Shown here piece by piece: positions 6,925 through 13,501 of a stretch of DNA of 13,501 bases. This DNA is from Gammaproteobacteria bacterium (GTDB lineage Bacteria; Pseudomonadota; Gammaproteobacteria; Xanthomonadales; Marinicellaceae): the NCBI GenBank assembly GCA_030426705.1, contig JAUHXW010000047.1, positions 1 to 13,501 on the forward strand. Reading direction: 5' to 3'. The first letter of the stretch is position 1, and each line of letters opens with the position of its first letter. A model generated the notes under the pieces. It worked only from the letters and a program-made list of their open reading frames with translations, did no database searches and had not been told where the DNA came from. A program made the translations under genes and the position numbers.

Positions 6925-6984
6925 CTCATTGGTTGCGTAAACAAGGTAAAATCTTGTGTGAGCCAGAAACAATAAACCAATGAG
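6925..6984 (+). promoter_or_regulatory. inverted repeat that includes the sigma-factor start codon
   Basis: CTCATTGGTT (6925-6934) and AACCAATGAG (6975-6984) are perfect reverse complements, and the second arm contains the ATG at 6980. One G-U and one U-A pair can extend the stem outward. Inside the 40-base loop ACAAG (6941-6945) and CTTGT (6953-6957) can form a second small hairpin. No good ribosome binding site lies before this ATG, and an in-frame TGA at 6959-6961 rules out a start further upstream. In RNA the stem would hide the start codon; in DNA it could be a dyad operator. Confidence 0.5.
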
Positions 6985-7549
6985 TAACTCGCCTAACATC
7001 ACCAAAATCATCAACAGTGATGCCCTAAAAGCTGGGAAAAAAGTCGATTGGTTGTTTGAGCAGTTGTATCCCGAAGTCAAAAAAATTGCCAATGCCCAAT
7101 TGCGAAAAATGGGCCAGAATTCGGAAATGACACCAACGGTTTTGGTCAACGAATGTTTTATTAAATTGAAAAACATACAGGACATTGACTTAAAAAACCG
7201 CAAACATTTTTACAGCCTCACGGCCCGCTGTATGCGCTTTTATCTGGTCGATATGTTCCGGCAGCAATTGTCACAAAAAAACAGCGGCATACACACCACA
7301 TTGGCAACCGAAGGTGTGGCTGGTGAAGACATGATGCAAGTAGATGTATTGGCTTTAGATAAGGCCTTGTCGGAACTCGAAAACATTGATGGTAAGCTGG
7401 CACAGGTGGTGGAGCTGAAATTTTTTGGTGGTTTTTCCTTTGAAGAAATGGCTGATATTATGGATTCAAGCAAAGGCGTGGTCTATCAAAAGTGGTTGAT
7501 GGCCAAATCAATCTTGTTGAGTTTGATTGAAGATGGCCAATCCGACTGA
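6980..7549 (+). CDS. ECF-type RNA polymerase sigma factor (TIGR02999 / Sigma70_ECF type)
   Basis: A 189-residue sigma factor. Region 2 spans about 22-100, with LYPEVKKIANAQLRKM, TPTVLVNECFIKL (51-63) and RKHFYSLTARCMRFYLVDMF, the typical pattern of the Sigma70_ECF family (consensus LsaTALVHEAYLRL from memory). Region 4 is at about 135-185, with VVELKFFGGFSFEEMADIM and the recognition helix SSKGVVYQKWLMAKSILL. It should direct RNA polymerase to its own set of promoters. No anti-sigma gene is present; instead it overlaps by 17 nt a Ser/Thr kinase gene, so phosphorylation is the likely control, as in ECF43-type sigma/kinase pairs. Thr51 and Thr53 in region 2 are candidate acceptors, by inference only. 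The start codon is embedded in a 10-bp inverted repeat. Confidence 0.9.
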   Translation: MSNSPNITKIINSDALKAGKKVDWLFEQLYPEVKKIANAQLRKMGQNSEMTPTVLVNECFIKLKNIQDIDLKNRKHFYSLTARCMRFYLVDMFRQQLSQKNSGIHTTLATEGVAGEDMMQVDVLALDKALSELENIDGKLAQVVELKFFGGFSFEEMADIMDSSKGVVYQKWLMAKSILLSLIEDGQSD

Positions 7550-10310
7550 TCCATCCGATACAGCGCTGTGGCGACAGGCTATAGAGATTTGCGAATCCTT
7601 AAGTGGTTTGGATCATGATGCAGCTTTTGACAAGCTGAATAATATGCAGCTGGCACCTGAGCTGCTTGAGAAAATCCGCAGGATTCTGTCTAACATGTCG
7701 GCCAGTAATCCGCTGTTGGACCAACATGACTATGAAAGCCTGATGGTCAACCTGAAACGAGGTAATCATCTGGTCGGTCAATTGATTGACGGTTACCACA
7801 TCAACCAGCTTATAGCCAAAGGTGGTATGTCAACGGTGTATCTGGCACATCATATTGACGACAACCAGCAATTGCCGGTGGCTTTGAAATTGCTATCACC
7901 CTATGGCATCACCGAAAAAGCCATCGAATTATTTGAGCGTGAACAGTATATTTTATCGAATTTGTCGCACCCTGCTATTGTGGCCTTTCATCACAGCGGG
8001 GTAACCGCTGATGGTACTCATTACATGGTGATGGAATATTTGGATCAGGCCGAAAGTATCACCGATTATTGTGCCCATAACAATTTCAGCAAACAACAGG
8101 TGGTTGAGTTGCTTAAGGGGTTGTGTGAAGTGTTTCAATATGCCCATGACCAGCAGGTCATACATCGTGACATCAAGCCAGCCAATATTTTGGTCACCCC
8201 ACAGGGGCAGGCCAAAGTGATTGATTTTGGCATTGGCAGGCTGGAAGTGTTGGGCGGTCAAACGGTCACTCAGGTATTTACTCCGGATATGGCCGCGCCT
8301 GAACAATTGTTGGGTACAACCGTTGATGCCCGATCAGATGTGTTTTCCCTCGGTGCTTTATTTTTGCAATTGTTGACCAAAAAGAAACCATTGCCCAAAG
8401 CCAATCTGAAAAACTACCATCCACAGCAGGATGTCAGGCACATGAAGCAGGTGCTCAAGGATTCCGAGCTGGACGAAGACCTGAAAAGCATCATAAAAAC
8501 AGCCATGCACATTGATCCGGACTTGCGCTATCAAAGTATGGCTGACTTTGCTGAAGATTTGGATAACTGGCAGAACCACAAGCCCATCAATGCAACTTCA
8601 GAATCGATGTTGTATCGCATCAAAGGATTCTACCGCCGCAACAAAGGCATCAGTTTGATTGGGACAATCAGTGTGTTGGCACTGCTATTTGTAGCTGTGG
8701 CGATGTACAACATAGAAAGTCAAAAGAACAAAGTCACGACTCAAAGAGATCGCAGTTTTGCCTTGCTCGAAGCGATGATTGACCAGGCTGATCCTGCGAC
8801 CAATGAACAGGTGGTTGATGGTGAAGCTTTGGTGAAAAGTTTGGATGAGTTGGCCAATAGTCAAGCTGCCTTGTTGAACTCAGATGCGGAGCTGGCTAAC
8901 TTTTTTTATCGTAAATTGGGTAAGCTGTATAACAACAGGGGCTTGTATGAGCAAGCTCAGGACAGTTACCAGAAAAGCTTTGATGCACTGATTCAGTACA
9001 CAGCCGAAAATGATGCTGATTACATCGATATTGAACTGACTTTGGCACATTTGCAGGAGACCAATGGTCATCATATACAAGCACAAAAAGCCGGCGAAGC
9101 GATATTGGCCAAGCTGGAAAAGCTACCGGAATTGAATCCCCGCCACCGCTTAAATGCTTATTATCTATTGAGTAAAGTCACGCAATATCAATCGCTCAAT
9201 GAACAGGCAGGTGCCTATGGCGTTGAAGCCAGTGATTGGATGCAACAACACCCTGAAATAGATCACCCTTTACAAGCTTCAATGTATAACTCAATGGCAG
9301 TGACCAACCGCAACCTTGGTAATCTGGCTTTGGCTGAACAGCAGTACCTTAAAGCCATTGAATTGTTGCGACCGTTGCGCGAAAAAAGGATTGATTTGTC
9401 TTCAATTCTGGTTAACTTTGCCATTCTAAAAGGGCGTTCCGGTGATTTGCAGGAATCAGAAAAATATTTTAACGAGTCTTTTGAGGTGGCCAAAAGCATA
9501 GATGAAAATCACCCACATTTAGCCATCAACTATCTACCCTACACCACTTTGTTACAAGTCAGTGGCCGCCTTGATGAATCAGAACAGTACATTCAGCAGG
9601 CGATAGATATTCTCAGTCAAAATAATCAAAGTAAATATCTGGCGCGTGCATACATGAAATATGCCCGTTTGGGGTTGTACCAATTCAGAATTGATTTGGT
9701 TTTTGAGAATTTAAGCAAAGCCTATCCTTTGGTACTTTCCACTGCCAGTCATGATCACCCGGATATTTATGATATTTACAACATGGCTTTGTGGGTGTTG
9801 ATGTCGCCGCCCTATAAGGACTTTGCACTTGATTTGTTTCAGCTTACTGCCGATAAGCCCCATGAAATCGCCACACAAAGTCCTGAGTACCAACGCTTCC
9901 AGTTACAGAAAAGCTGGGTGATGAAAGAGGATGCAGACATTGAAATTCCCGAGGCAGTCATCAAAGATTACTATCAAAATGATCTGGGTGATGAACAAAG
10001 GATTGCCTGGCTGACAGAGCAGTTAGAAACGTCAGGTGGTGGCTCATCGCTGTTAAATGCCTGGCTTGAGATTGAGTTGGCAAGTTTGAGTCAGGATGAG
10101 TCAACCATCGCGGCCTACTGTTCCCCGGATCAAAAGTGGTTCACCAGTTCGCATTTGGCATTCAAGCTGAAAATGTTAGAAACCTGCTTGCAAGCATCAA
10201 ATCGCATTGCTCCTGAAACGGCTGGAATTTTCTCTCAAATCATCACTGATTACTACAATCCTGAGCCGTCAAGAATTAAGCTCATTGAAAAGTTTTTGAA
10301 ACTTTTTTGA
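7533..10310 (+). CDS. transmembrane Ser/Thr protein kinase with periplasmic TPR region
   Basis: A 925-residue Hanks-type kinase. A helical N-terminal segment (1-80) precedes the kinase domain (about 88-345): glycine loop IAKGGMSTVYLA, ATP-binding Lys119 in VALK, HRDIKPAN with Asp213, DFG Asp231, and APE. The glycine loop departs from GxGxxG (Ala and Ser at the first and third Gly), but the catalytic residues are complete, so it is probably active. A single transmembrane helix (about 372-394) is followed by a coiled-coil-like linker (SQKNKVTTQRDRSFALLEAM) and at least five TPR-like units (about 455-735), which would lie in the periplasm as a sensor. ATG 7533 overlaps the sigma gene by 17 nt; a TTG at 7527 is the only earlier alternative. 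The likely target is the co-encoded sigma factor. The last ~180 residues show no clear motif. A T-rich hairpin overlaps the stop. Confidence 0.92.
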   Translation: MANPTDPSDTALWRQAIEICESLSGLDHDAAFDKLNNMQLAPELLEKIRRILSNMSASNPLLDQHDYESLMVNLKRGNHLVGQLIDGYHINQLIAKGGMSTVYLAHHIDDNQQLPVALKLLSPYGITEKAIELFEREQYILSNLSHPAIVAFHHSGVTADGTHYMVMEYLDQAESITDYCAHNNFSKQQVVELLKGLCEVFQYAHDQQVIHRDIKPANILVTPQGQAKVIDFGIGRLEVLGGQTVTQVFTPDMAAPEQLLGTTVDARSDVFSLGALFLQLLTKKKPLPKANLKNYHPQQDVRHMKQVLKDSELDEDLKSIIKTAMHIDPDLRYQSMADFAEDLDNWQNHKPINATSESMLYRIKGFYRRNKGISLIGTISVLALLFVAVAMYNIESQKNKVTTQRDRSFALLEAMIDQADPATNEQVVDGEALVKSLDELANSQAALLNSDAELANFFYRKLGKLYNNRGLYEQAQDSYQKSFDALIQYTAENDADYIDIELTLAHLQETNGHHIQAQKAGEAILAKLEKLPELNPRHRLNAYYLLSKVTQYQSLNEQAGAYGVEASDWMQQHPEIDHPLQASMYNSMAVTNRNLGNLALAEQQYLKAIELLRPLREKRIDLSSILVNFAILKGRSGDLQESEKYFNESFEVAKSIDENHPHLAINYLPYTTLLQVSGRLDESEQYIQQAIDILSQNNQSKYLARAYMKYARLGLYQFRIDLVFENLSKAYPLVLSTASHDHPDIYDIYNMALWVLMSPPYKDFALDLFQLTADKPHEIATQSPEYQRFQLQKSWVMKEDADIEIPEAVIKDYYQNDLGDEQRIAWLTEQLETSGGGSSLLNAWLEIELASLSQDESTIAAYCSPDQKWFTSSHLAFKLKMLETCLQASNRIAPETAGIFSQIITDYYNPEPSRIKLIEKFLKLF

Positions 10311-10335
10311 TATTTTTTTCGTTTTTTTCAAACGA
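10288..10335 (+). terminator. possible AT-rich intrinsic terminator after the kinase gene
   Basis: AAAAGTTT (10288-10295) and AAACTTTT (10299-10306) form an 8-bp stem with a 3-base loop overlapping the kinase stop, followed by T-rich runs. A second stem, TCGTTT (10319-10324) with AAACGA (10330-10335), follows. The stems hold few G-C pairs, so they would be weak, but the position between the kinase and the secreted-protein genes is right. Confidence 0.45.
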
Positions 10336-10361
10336 CAACTGATTTTTTCCGAATGTATAAG
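10332..10361 (+). promoter_or_regulatory. candidate promoter for the beta-helix/hydrolase pair
   Basis: ACGACA (10332-10337, four of six to TTGACA) and TATAAG (10356-10361, five of six to TATAAT) are 18 bases apart. Downstream lies a small inverted repeat, GTTGG-6-CCAAC (10367-10382), and then GGAG (10392-10395) seven bases before the start. Whether sigma-70 or the neighbouring ECF sigma reads this region cannot be told from one copy. Confidence 0.35.
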
Positions 10362-10402
10362 CACATGTTGGAATCAACCAACGCATACACTGGAGAATTA
10401 AA

Positions 10403-12133
10403 ATGAAAAAAATATTGTTATTATTGGCTTTATTGTCATTATTACCTGCTCAGGCCGGTAATATCGATGTGTTGTCAGTGGGTACTGATCAAAACTGTGA
10501 TTACAGCACCATTCAACAGGCCATTGATGCGGCCAATTCTGATTATGTGGTGGTTACCACCCAAAAAATTTATCGGGAACACCTTAAAGTTGATTCCAAG
10601 CAAATCGCATTGATTGGCGGTTTCAGTAACTGTCAGGCTGCTGAGAATTTAATTTTGGGTGAAACCAAAACAACCATTTCAGGTGATTTGGATGATGATG
10701 GTGCAGGTGATGGCACAGTACTCACGTTAACAGGTTCGGGTAATGTTGAAATCATGGGTTTTAAAATCACCGAAGGTCATCACAACACTCAGGCTGGAGG
10801 CGTGGAAATCCGCAAATCAGCTGATGATGTTTCAATAAAAAACAGCCTGATTCTGGCAAATTGGGCCAACTCAGGTGGTGGTTTGGCGGTGCGTCAATCA
10901 CCCAATGTTGAAGTCAGGTTAGGAAATGATTTGTTCATTATTAACAATACAGGCAACCTGGCGGGTGGCGGTGTTTATTGTGATGATACTTCGTATATCT
11001 ACACGCAAAGCCATGTAGATAACGCCGGTATTTCAAACAACAGCACCAACCTAAGTGGTGGCGGTGTATATCTCACCAATGGTTGTCACATGGTTTTTCA
11101 GGCAGGTCGGATTGATCATGGCTTTTTGGATTTTCGCGGCATCGCTGGTAATCAGGCCAAAATCAATGGCGGTGGTGTGGTGGTTAACAATGGCGCCAAA
11201 ATGTATTTAACCCCACCGGCTGGACAGACTGTGAATGTTTCAGACAATGTGGCTGACTCAGATAACAATGGCACAGGAAATGGTGGCGGTGTTTTTGTCA
11301 GTGGTATTGACAGCGTGTTTGAGGCTACCAACAGTTATATGGCCTTGAACTCGGCCATCAAAGGCGGTGCTGCTTATGTTGAAGCTGAAGGGCGATTTAA
11401 CTGGTACAGTTCTGCTCAAGGATGTGTCAATAAAGACCGCTGTGCTTACATCAAGGAAAATTATGCTGAATTACAGGGTGGTGGAATTTTTGTAACTGGT
11501 AATAACAGTGAAGTTGAATTGGTCAGAGCGGCAATGGAGTTCAATCGCGCTGATTTCGGCACGGCTGTATATGTGGATGAATCGGCTGTATTTCGCATGG
11601 ATTACAGTTTAATCAGCCGCAATGGTAACAATGGTGCTGACAGCTTTTCAGATTTTGGGGTTATTCAGGCGCATAATGATGCCTGGCTAAATATCAAACA
11701 CGCAACAATTGCTGATAATTTCGCCGAAACTGCGGTTTTTGTTACCGATATAACACCTTTTAGCATTAATTTATACAACAGCATTGTGTATGATGCGTCA
11801 AGTGGTTTGGTGGCTGACATCAGTCAACAGCAAGCCGATGACTTCTTTGCCTTTTGTATCATGTTTCATGAAGACAGTGGCTTGTATGGCAATGATGTGA
11901 TGGTTCAAAATCCACAATTTAAAAACCCACAAACAAGAGACTACAGTATTGATGGCTTAGAGTCATTGGCAGTGGATGAATGTTTTGAATTGTCTGCCTA
12001 TGATAAGGATTATTTGGGAGCCAATACCGGTTGGGACGACCCTAATGTGGTGGCCAGTGGTGGTGGTTTTGATATGGGTGCTTTTGAGTCCTATGATGGT
12101 GATGTGATTTTCAAACATGGGCTTGAAGACTGA
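10403..12133 (+). CDS. secreted right-handed beta-helix repeat protein
   Basis: A 576-residue protein with a clear Sec signal peptide (MKKILLLLALLSLLPAQA, cleavage probably after residue 18). An N-terminal part with DYSTIQQAIDAA (33-44), typical of pectate-lyase-like beta-helix caps, is followed by about nine Gly-rich turns ([ASNGKQ]GG[GA]xx[VY], starting near 131, 157, 187, 218, 256, 293, 320, 358 and 386), 26 to 38 residues apart. These form a right-handed parallel beta-helix of the kind seen in adhesins and polysaccharide-binding or -cleaving proteins; no catalytic set is recognised. Eight Cys in the mature chain fit an oxidising extracytoplasmic location. It ends in GDVIFKHGLED, resembling the end of the next protein. 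GGAG lies seven bases before the start. The hydrolase gene follows after 3 nt, so the two are co-expressed. Confidence 0.85.
   Translation: MKKILLLLALLSLLPAQAGNIDVLSVGTDQNCDYSTIQQAIDAANSDYVVVTTQKIYREHLKVDSKQIALIGGFSNCQAAENLILGETKTTISGDLDDDGAGDGTVLTLTGSGNVEIMGFKITEGHHNTQAGGVEIRKSADDVSIKNSLILANWANSGGGLAVRQSPNVEVRLGNDLFIINNTGNLAGGGVYCDDTSYIYTQSHVDNAGISNNSTNLSGGGVYLTNGCHMVFQAGRIDHGFLDFRGIAGNQAKINGGGVVVNNGAKMYLTPPAGQTVNVSDNVADSDNNGTGNGGGVFVSGIDSVFEATNSYMALNSAIKGGAAYVEAEGRFNWYSSAQGCVNKDRCAYIKENYAELQGGGIFVTGNNSEVELVRAAMEFNRADFGTAVYVDESAVFRMDYSLISRNGNNGADSFSDFGVIQAHNDAWLNIKHATIADNFAETAVFVTDITPFSINLYNSIVYDASSGLVADISQQQADDFFAFCIMFHEDSGLYGNDVMVQNPQFKNPQTRDYSIDGLESLAVDECFELSAYDKDYLGANTGWDDPNVVASGGGFDMGAFESYDGDVIFKHGLED
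12098..12130 (+). other. C-terminal tail motif GD.IF..G.E, first copy
   Basis: Codes the last 11 residues of the beta-helix protein, GDVIFKHGLED. Against the hydrolase tail at 13094-13126 it matches 22 of 33 bases and 6 of 11 residues (G, D, I, F, G, E) by hand comparison, although the two proteins are otherwise unrelated. Confidence 0.6.
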
Positions 12134-12136
12134 AGC

Positions 12137-13144
12137 ATGAAAAGATTTCTCTTGAGCGCTTTGTTTGGGGTTGTTGTTTCTGCACAGGCAACAACCCCGC
12201 CTGCTGATGAAAAAGTTGATCCCACAGACATAATTTTAATCGATGATTACCCAAGTCCTTTTGATGCAGACGCTTTGGATTTGGAGGCCATGATTTGGCA
12301 ACCGGCAGGGAATGGTCCCTTCCCGGTCATTATCATGATGCATGGTTCAGGAGGGCTGTATTATAAAACCGATCCCATGTGTGCTGATGATGACAGAAAC
12401 TGTTGGGGAATCGCTGGAAAATTCAGGTATTGGGGCAAGCAACTCAGTCAGGGTAACCGTTTTGGCTTACCACAAAAGTTTTTGGTGATTGCGCCGGACA
12501 GTCATACGCCAAGAGGCTATGATCACCATGGTGTGGTCAATATTGATCCGGCAGACAGGCCTTTGAATGTCAGCTCATATCTCGGCAGGCCATGGGATTT
12601 GTATGCCACCTTACGTTATCTACAAAGTCGTCAGGATGTAGATATCAATCGTGTCTATACATTGGGTTTTTCTGATGGCGGTGGTGCGGTACTCAGTTCA
12701 CTGGCCGCTTCGGATAATGCCGCACTGGTGAGTATGAGTGACTGGTTCTTGGGCATTGACAACAATACACCCAATGGCTGGTTACAAATGCAATCAGAGG
12801 GTTTAAAAGGTGGTGTGGCGTTTTACCCCAGCTGTGGTTTTTTTGGGTATTTTGATGAAGTTTATACCAATTATGCACCACTGCTGGTTCAAACGGGATT
12901 AATAGATACAACCACACCCTATGCAACTTGTATAGAGCGGCAAACAGAGGCACATGGTTTGGGGGTAAATCCAAACGACTTCCAGGCCTATGGCTTTGAT
13001 AACATGGACCATGGTTTTGATTATGAACAATACGAAACTTCTGAAGCCTGTTTGGCCACTTTAAATGCCCTTGAGTTTTTTAATGTTGAAGCAGGCGATT
13101 ATATTTTCCTTGATGGTTTTGAAGAGACTTTTTGTGTTGATTAA
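12137..13144 (+). CDS. secreted alpha/beta hydrolase, dienelactone-hydrolase type
   Basis: A 335-residue protein with a signal peptide (MKRFLLSALFGVVVSAQA, cleavage probably after residue 18). The alpha/beta-hydrolase core shows an oxyanion-loop strand (VIIMMHGSGG, 64-73), the nucleophile elbow GFSDGG with Ser179, an acidic residue Asp257 in VQTGLIDTTTPY, and the catalytic His292 in NMDHGF. The full Ser-Asp-His triad points to an active esterase or related hydrolase; the substrate is unknown. Six Cys (82, 89, 233, 265, 304, 333) suggest disulfides after export. The tail ends GDYIFLDGFE plus six residues, like the preceding beta-helix protein. It starts 3 nt after that gene with only a weak ribosome binding site, so translation is probably coupled. 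Pairing with a beta-helix protein suggests joint action on an external polymer or ester, by inference. Confidence 0.85.
   Translation: MKRFLLSALFGVVVSAQATTPPADEKVDPTDIILIDDYPSPFDADALDLEAMIWQPAGNGPFPVIIMMHGSGGLYYKTDPMCADDDRNCWGIAGKFRYWGKQLSQGNRFGLPQKFLVIAPDSHTPRGYDHHGVVNIDPADRPLNVSSYLGRPWDLYATLRYLQSRQDVDINRVYTLGFSDGGGAVLSSLAASDNAALVSMSDWFLGIDNNTPNGWLQMQSEGLKGGVAFYPSCGFFGYFDEVYTNYAPLLVQTGLIDTTTPYATCIERQTEAHGLGVNPNDFQAYGFDNMDHGFDYEQYETSEACLATLNALEFFNVEAGDYIFLDGFEETFCVD
13094..13126 (+). other. C-terminal tail motif GD.IF..G.E, second copy
   Basis: Codes GDYIFLDGFEE (residues 320-330) of the hydrolase, followed by only five more residues. It lies outside the expected hydrolase fold, after the catalytic His and the final helix. 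Confidence 0.6.
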
Positions 13145-13212
13145 TCGAAACTGAATCTAAAGCTCTTTAAAACATGAACCCGTGCACAATACCCATGGAT
13201 GCCATTAACTAA

Positions 13213-13253
13213 TTGCTCATCTGCTCGTTTTTGGTATAAATTAATCAGGAGGG
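13213..13253 (+). promoter_or_regulatory. extended -10 promoter and strong ribosome binding site of the last gene
   Basis: TTGCTC (13213-13218, weak -35) and TATAAA (13235-13240) are 16 bases apart, and TG-G directly before the -10 makes it an extended -10 element. AGGAGGG (13247-13253) then lies seven bases before ATG 13261. Transcription would start close to the ribosome binding site, giving a very short leader. Confidence 0.5.
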
Positions 13254-13260
13254 TATTTAG

Positions 13261-13501
13261 ATGTCATTGACTTTAAGATTGCTGGGTTTAATTGGACTGT
13301 TGTTATTTGCAAGCGCATTTGGTCTGACTTATGGAGTTCCGGAGTGGGTGGAAAACTCAGCCAAAGGGTTCATCCAGAAAAAAGTCACCCAGGAGGTCAA
13401 AGAGAAAGCCGCACCATTGACCGAATCTGCTGTTGTGCAAAAGGCCAAATCTCTTGCCGACAAGTTGGGCTTCCAGGAAAGTCAGTTAAAAAAAGATCTG
13501 G
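13261..13501 (+). CDS. N-terminal part of an uncharacterised membrane-anchored or secreted protein
   Basis: The first 80 residues of a protein that runs off the right edge. It starts MSLTLRLLGLIGLLLFASAF, a hydrophobic helix that could be a membrane anchor or uncleaved signal sequence, followed by GLTYGVPEWVENSAKGFIQK and a strongly charged, helical, coiled-coil-like stretch rich in Lys, Glu and Ala. I do not recognise the family. The start is well supported by AGGAGGG seven bases upstream and by the extended -10 promoter before it. It is separated from the hydrolase gene by 116 nt, so it is probably an independent transcription unit. Confidence 0.7.
   Translation, partial: MSLTLRLLGLIGLLLFASAFGLTYGVPEWVENSAKGFIQKKVTQEVKEKAAPLTESAVVQKAKSLADKLGFQESQLKKDL

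Noticed and set aside
10796..11575. Repeated GGTGGCGGTG-like DNA considered as a DNA repeat array.
   Set aside because: The similarity follows the Gly-rich turns of the beta-helix protein, with irregular spacing of about 80-115 bases and divergent sequence between copies.
13145..13230. Search for a terminator after the hydrolase gene.
   Set aside because: Only very short complementary stretches were seen and no stem followed by a T-run, so no terminator is called.
1..13501. tRNA, rRNA, CRISPR arrays, insertion sequences, integrases or phage genes.
   Set aside because: No cloverleaf, rRNA-like, regularly spaced repeat, transposase or integrase signature was recognised on either strand.

Overview
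The window looks like chromosomal DNA of a Gram-negative, probably marine gammaproteobacterium. Three things point there: an all-gammaproteobacterial-style MoxR / DUF58 / DUF4381 / VWA / VWA-TPR cluster, AT-leaning coding sequence (about 45-48% GC where counted by hand), and Sec-type signal peptides. The TIGR02999-type ECF sigma factor, the kinase-TPR protein and the secreted proteins ending in an 'IF..G.E' tail remind me of Marinicella-like bacteria and the Xanthomonadales/Lysobacterales side of the class. That placement is from memory and unverified.

Left part, minus strand (5313 down to 255): a five-gene operon with no gaps, in the order moxR AAA+ ATPase, DUF58 protein, DUF4381 membrane protein, BatA-like VWA protein, and a BatB-BatC-like VWA-TPR fusion with a long Gln-rich tail. 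Each junction is an overlap (TGATG, TGATG, 8 nt, ATGA), so translation is likely coupled. The expected next gene, batD, is not visible. Positions 1 to about 280 instead hold GC-rich DNA (about 66% GC by hand count) with no recognisable gene. The break falls at the 3' end of the last operon gene.

Middle: a divergent intergenic region (5314-5544) carries candidate promoters and a hairpin in the moxR leader. Reading right are sufT (Fe-S assembly, long SufT family) and, 5 nt after it, a cytoplasmic CE4/NodB-like polysaccharide deacetylase. After a 65-nt gap comes an ECF sigma factor whose start codon lies in one arm of a perfect 10-bp inverted repeat. It overlaps by 17 nt a 925-residue transmembrane Ser/Thr kinase with a periplasmic TPR region.

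Right part: after a T-rich terminator-like stretch come two secreted proteins, a right-handed beta-helix protein and an alpha/beta hydrolase of the dienelactone-hydrolase type, 3 nt apart. Both end in a short, similar C-terminal tail (GD.IF..G.E) that could be an undescribed sorting or processing tag. A last gene with its own promoter and strong ribosome binding site runs off the right edge.

Proposed logic: the kinase senses something outside the inner membrane through its TPR region and controls the co-transcribed sigma factor by phosphorylation. The adjacent secreted pair are plausible targets. That regulatory link is inference. The MoxR operon and sufT are housekeeping-type neighbours without an obvious functional tie to it.
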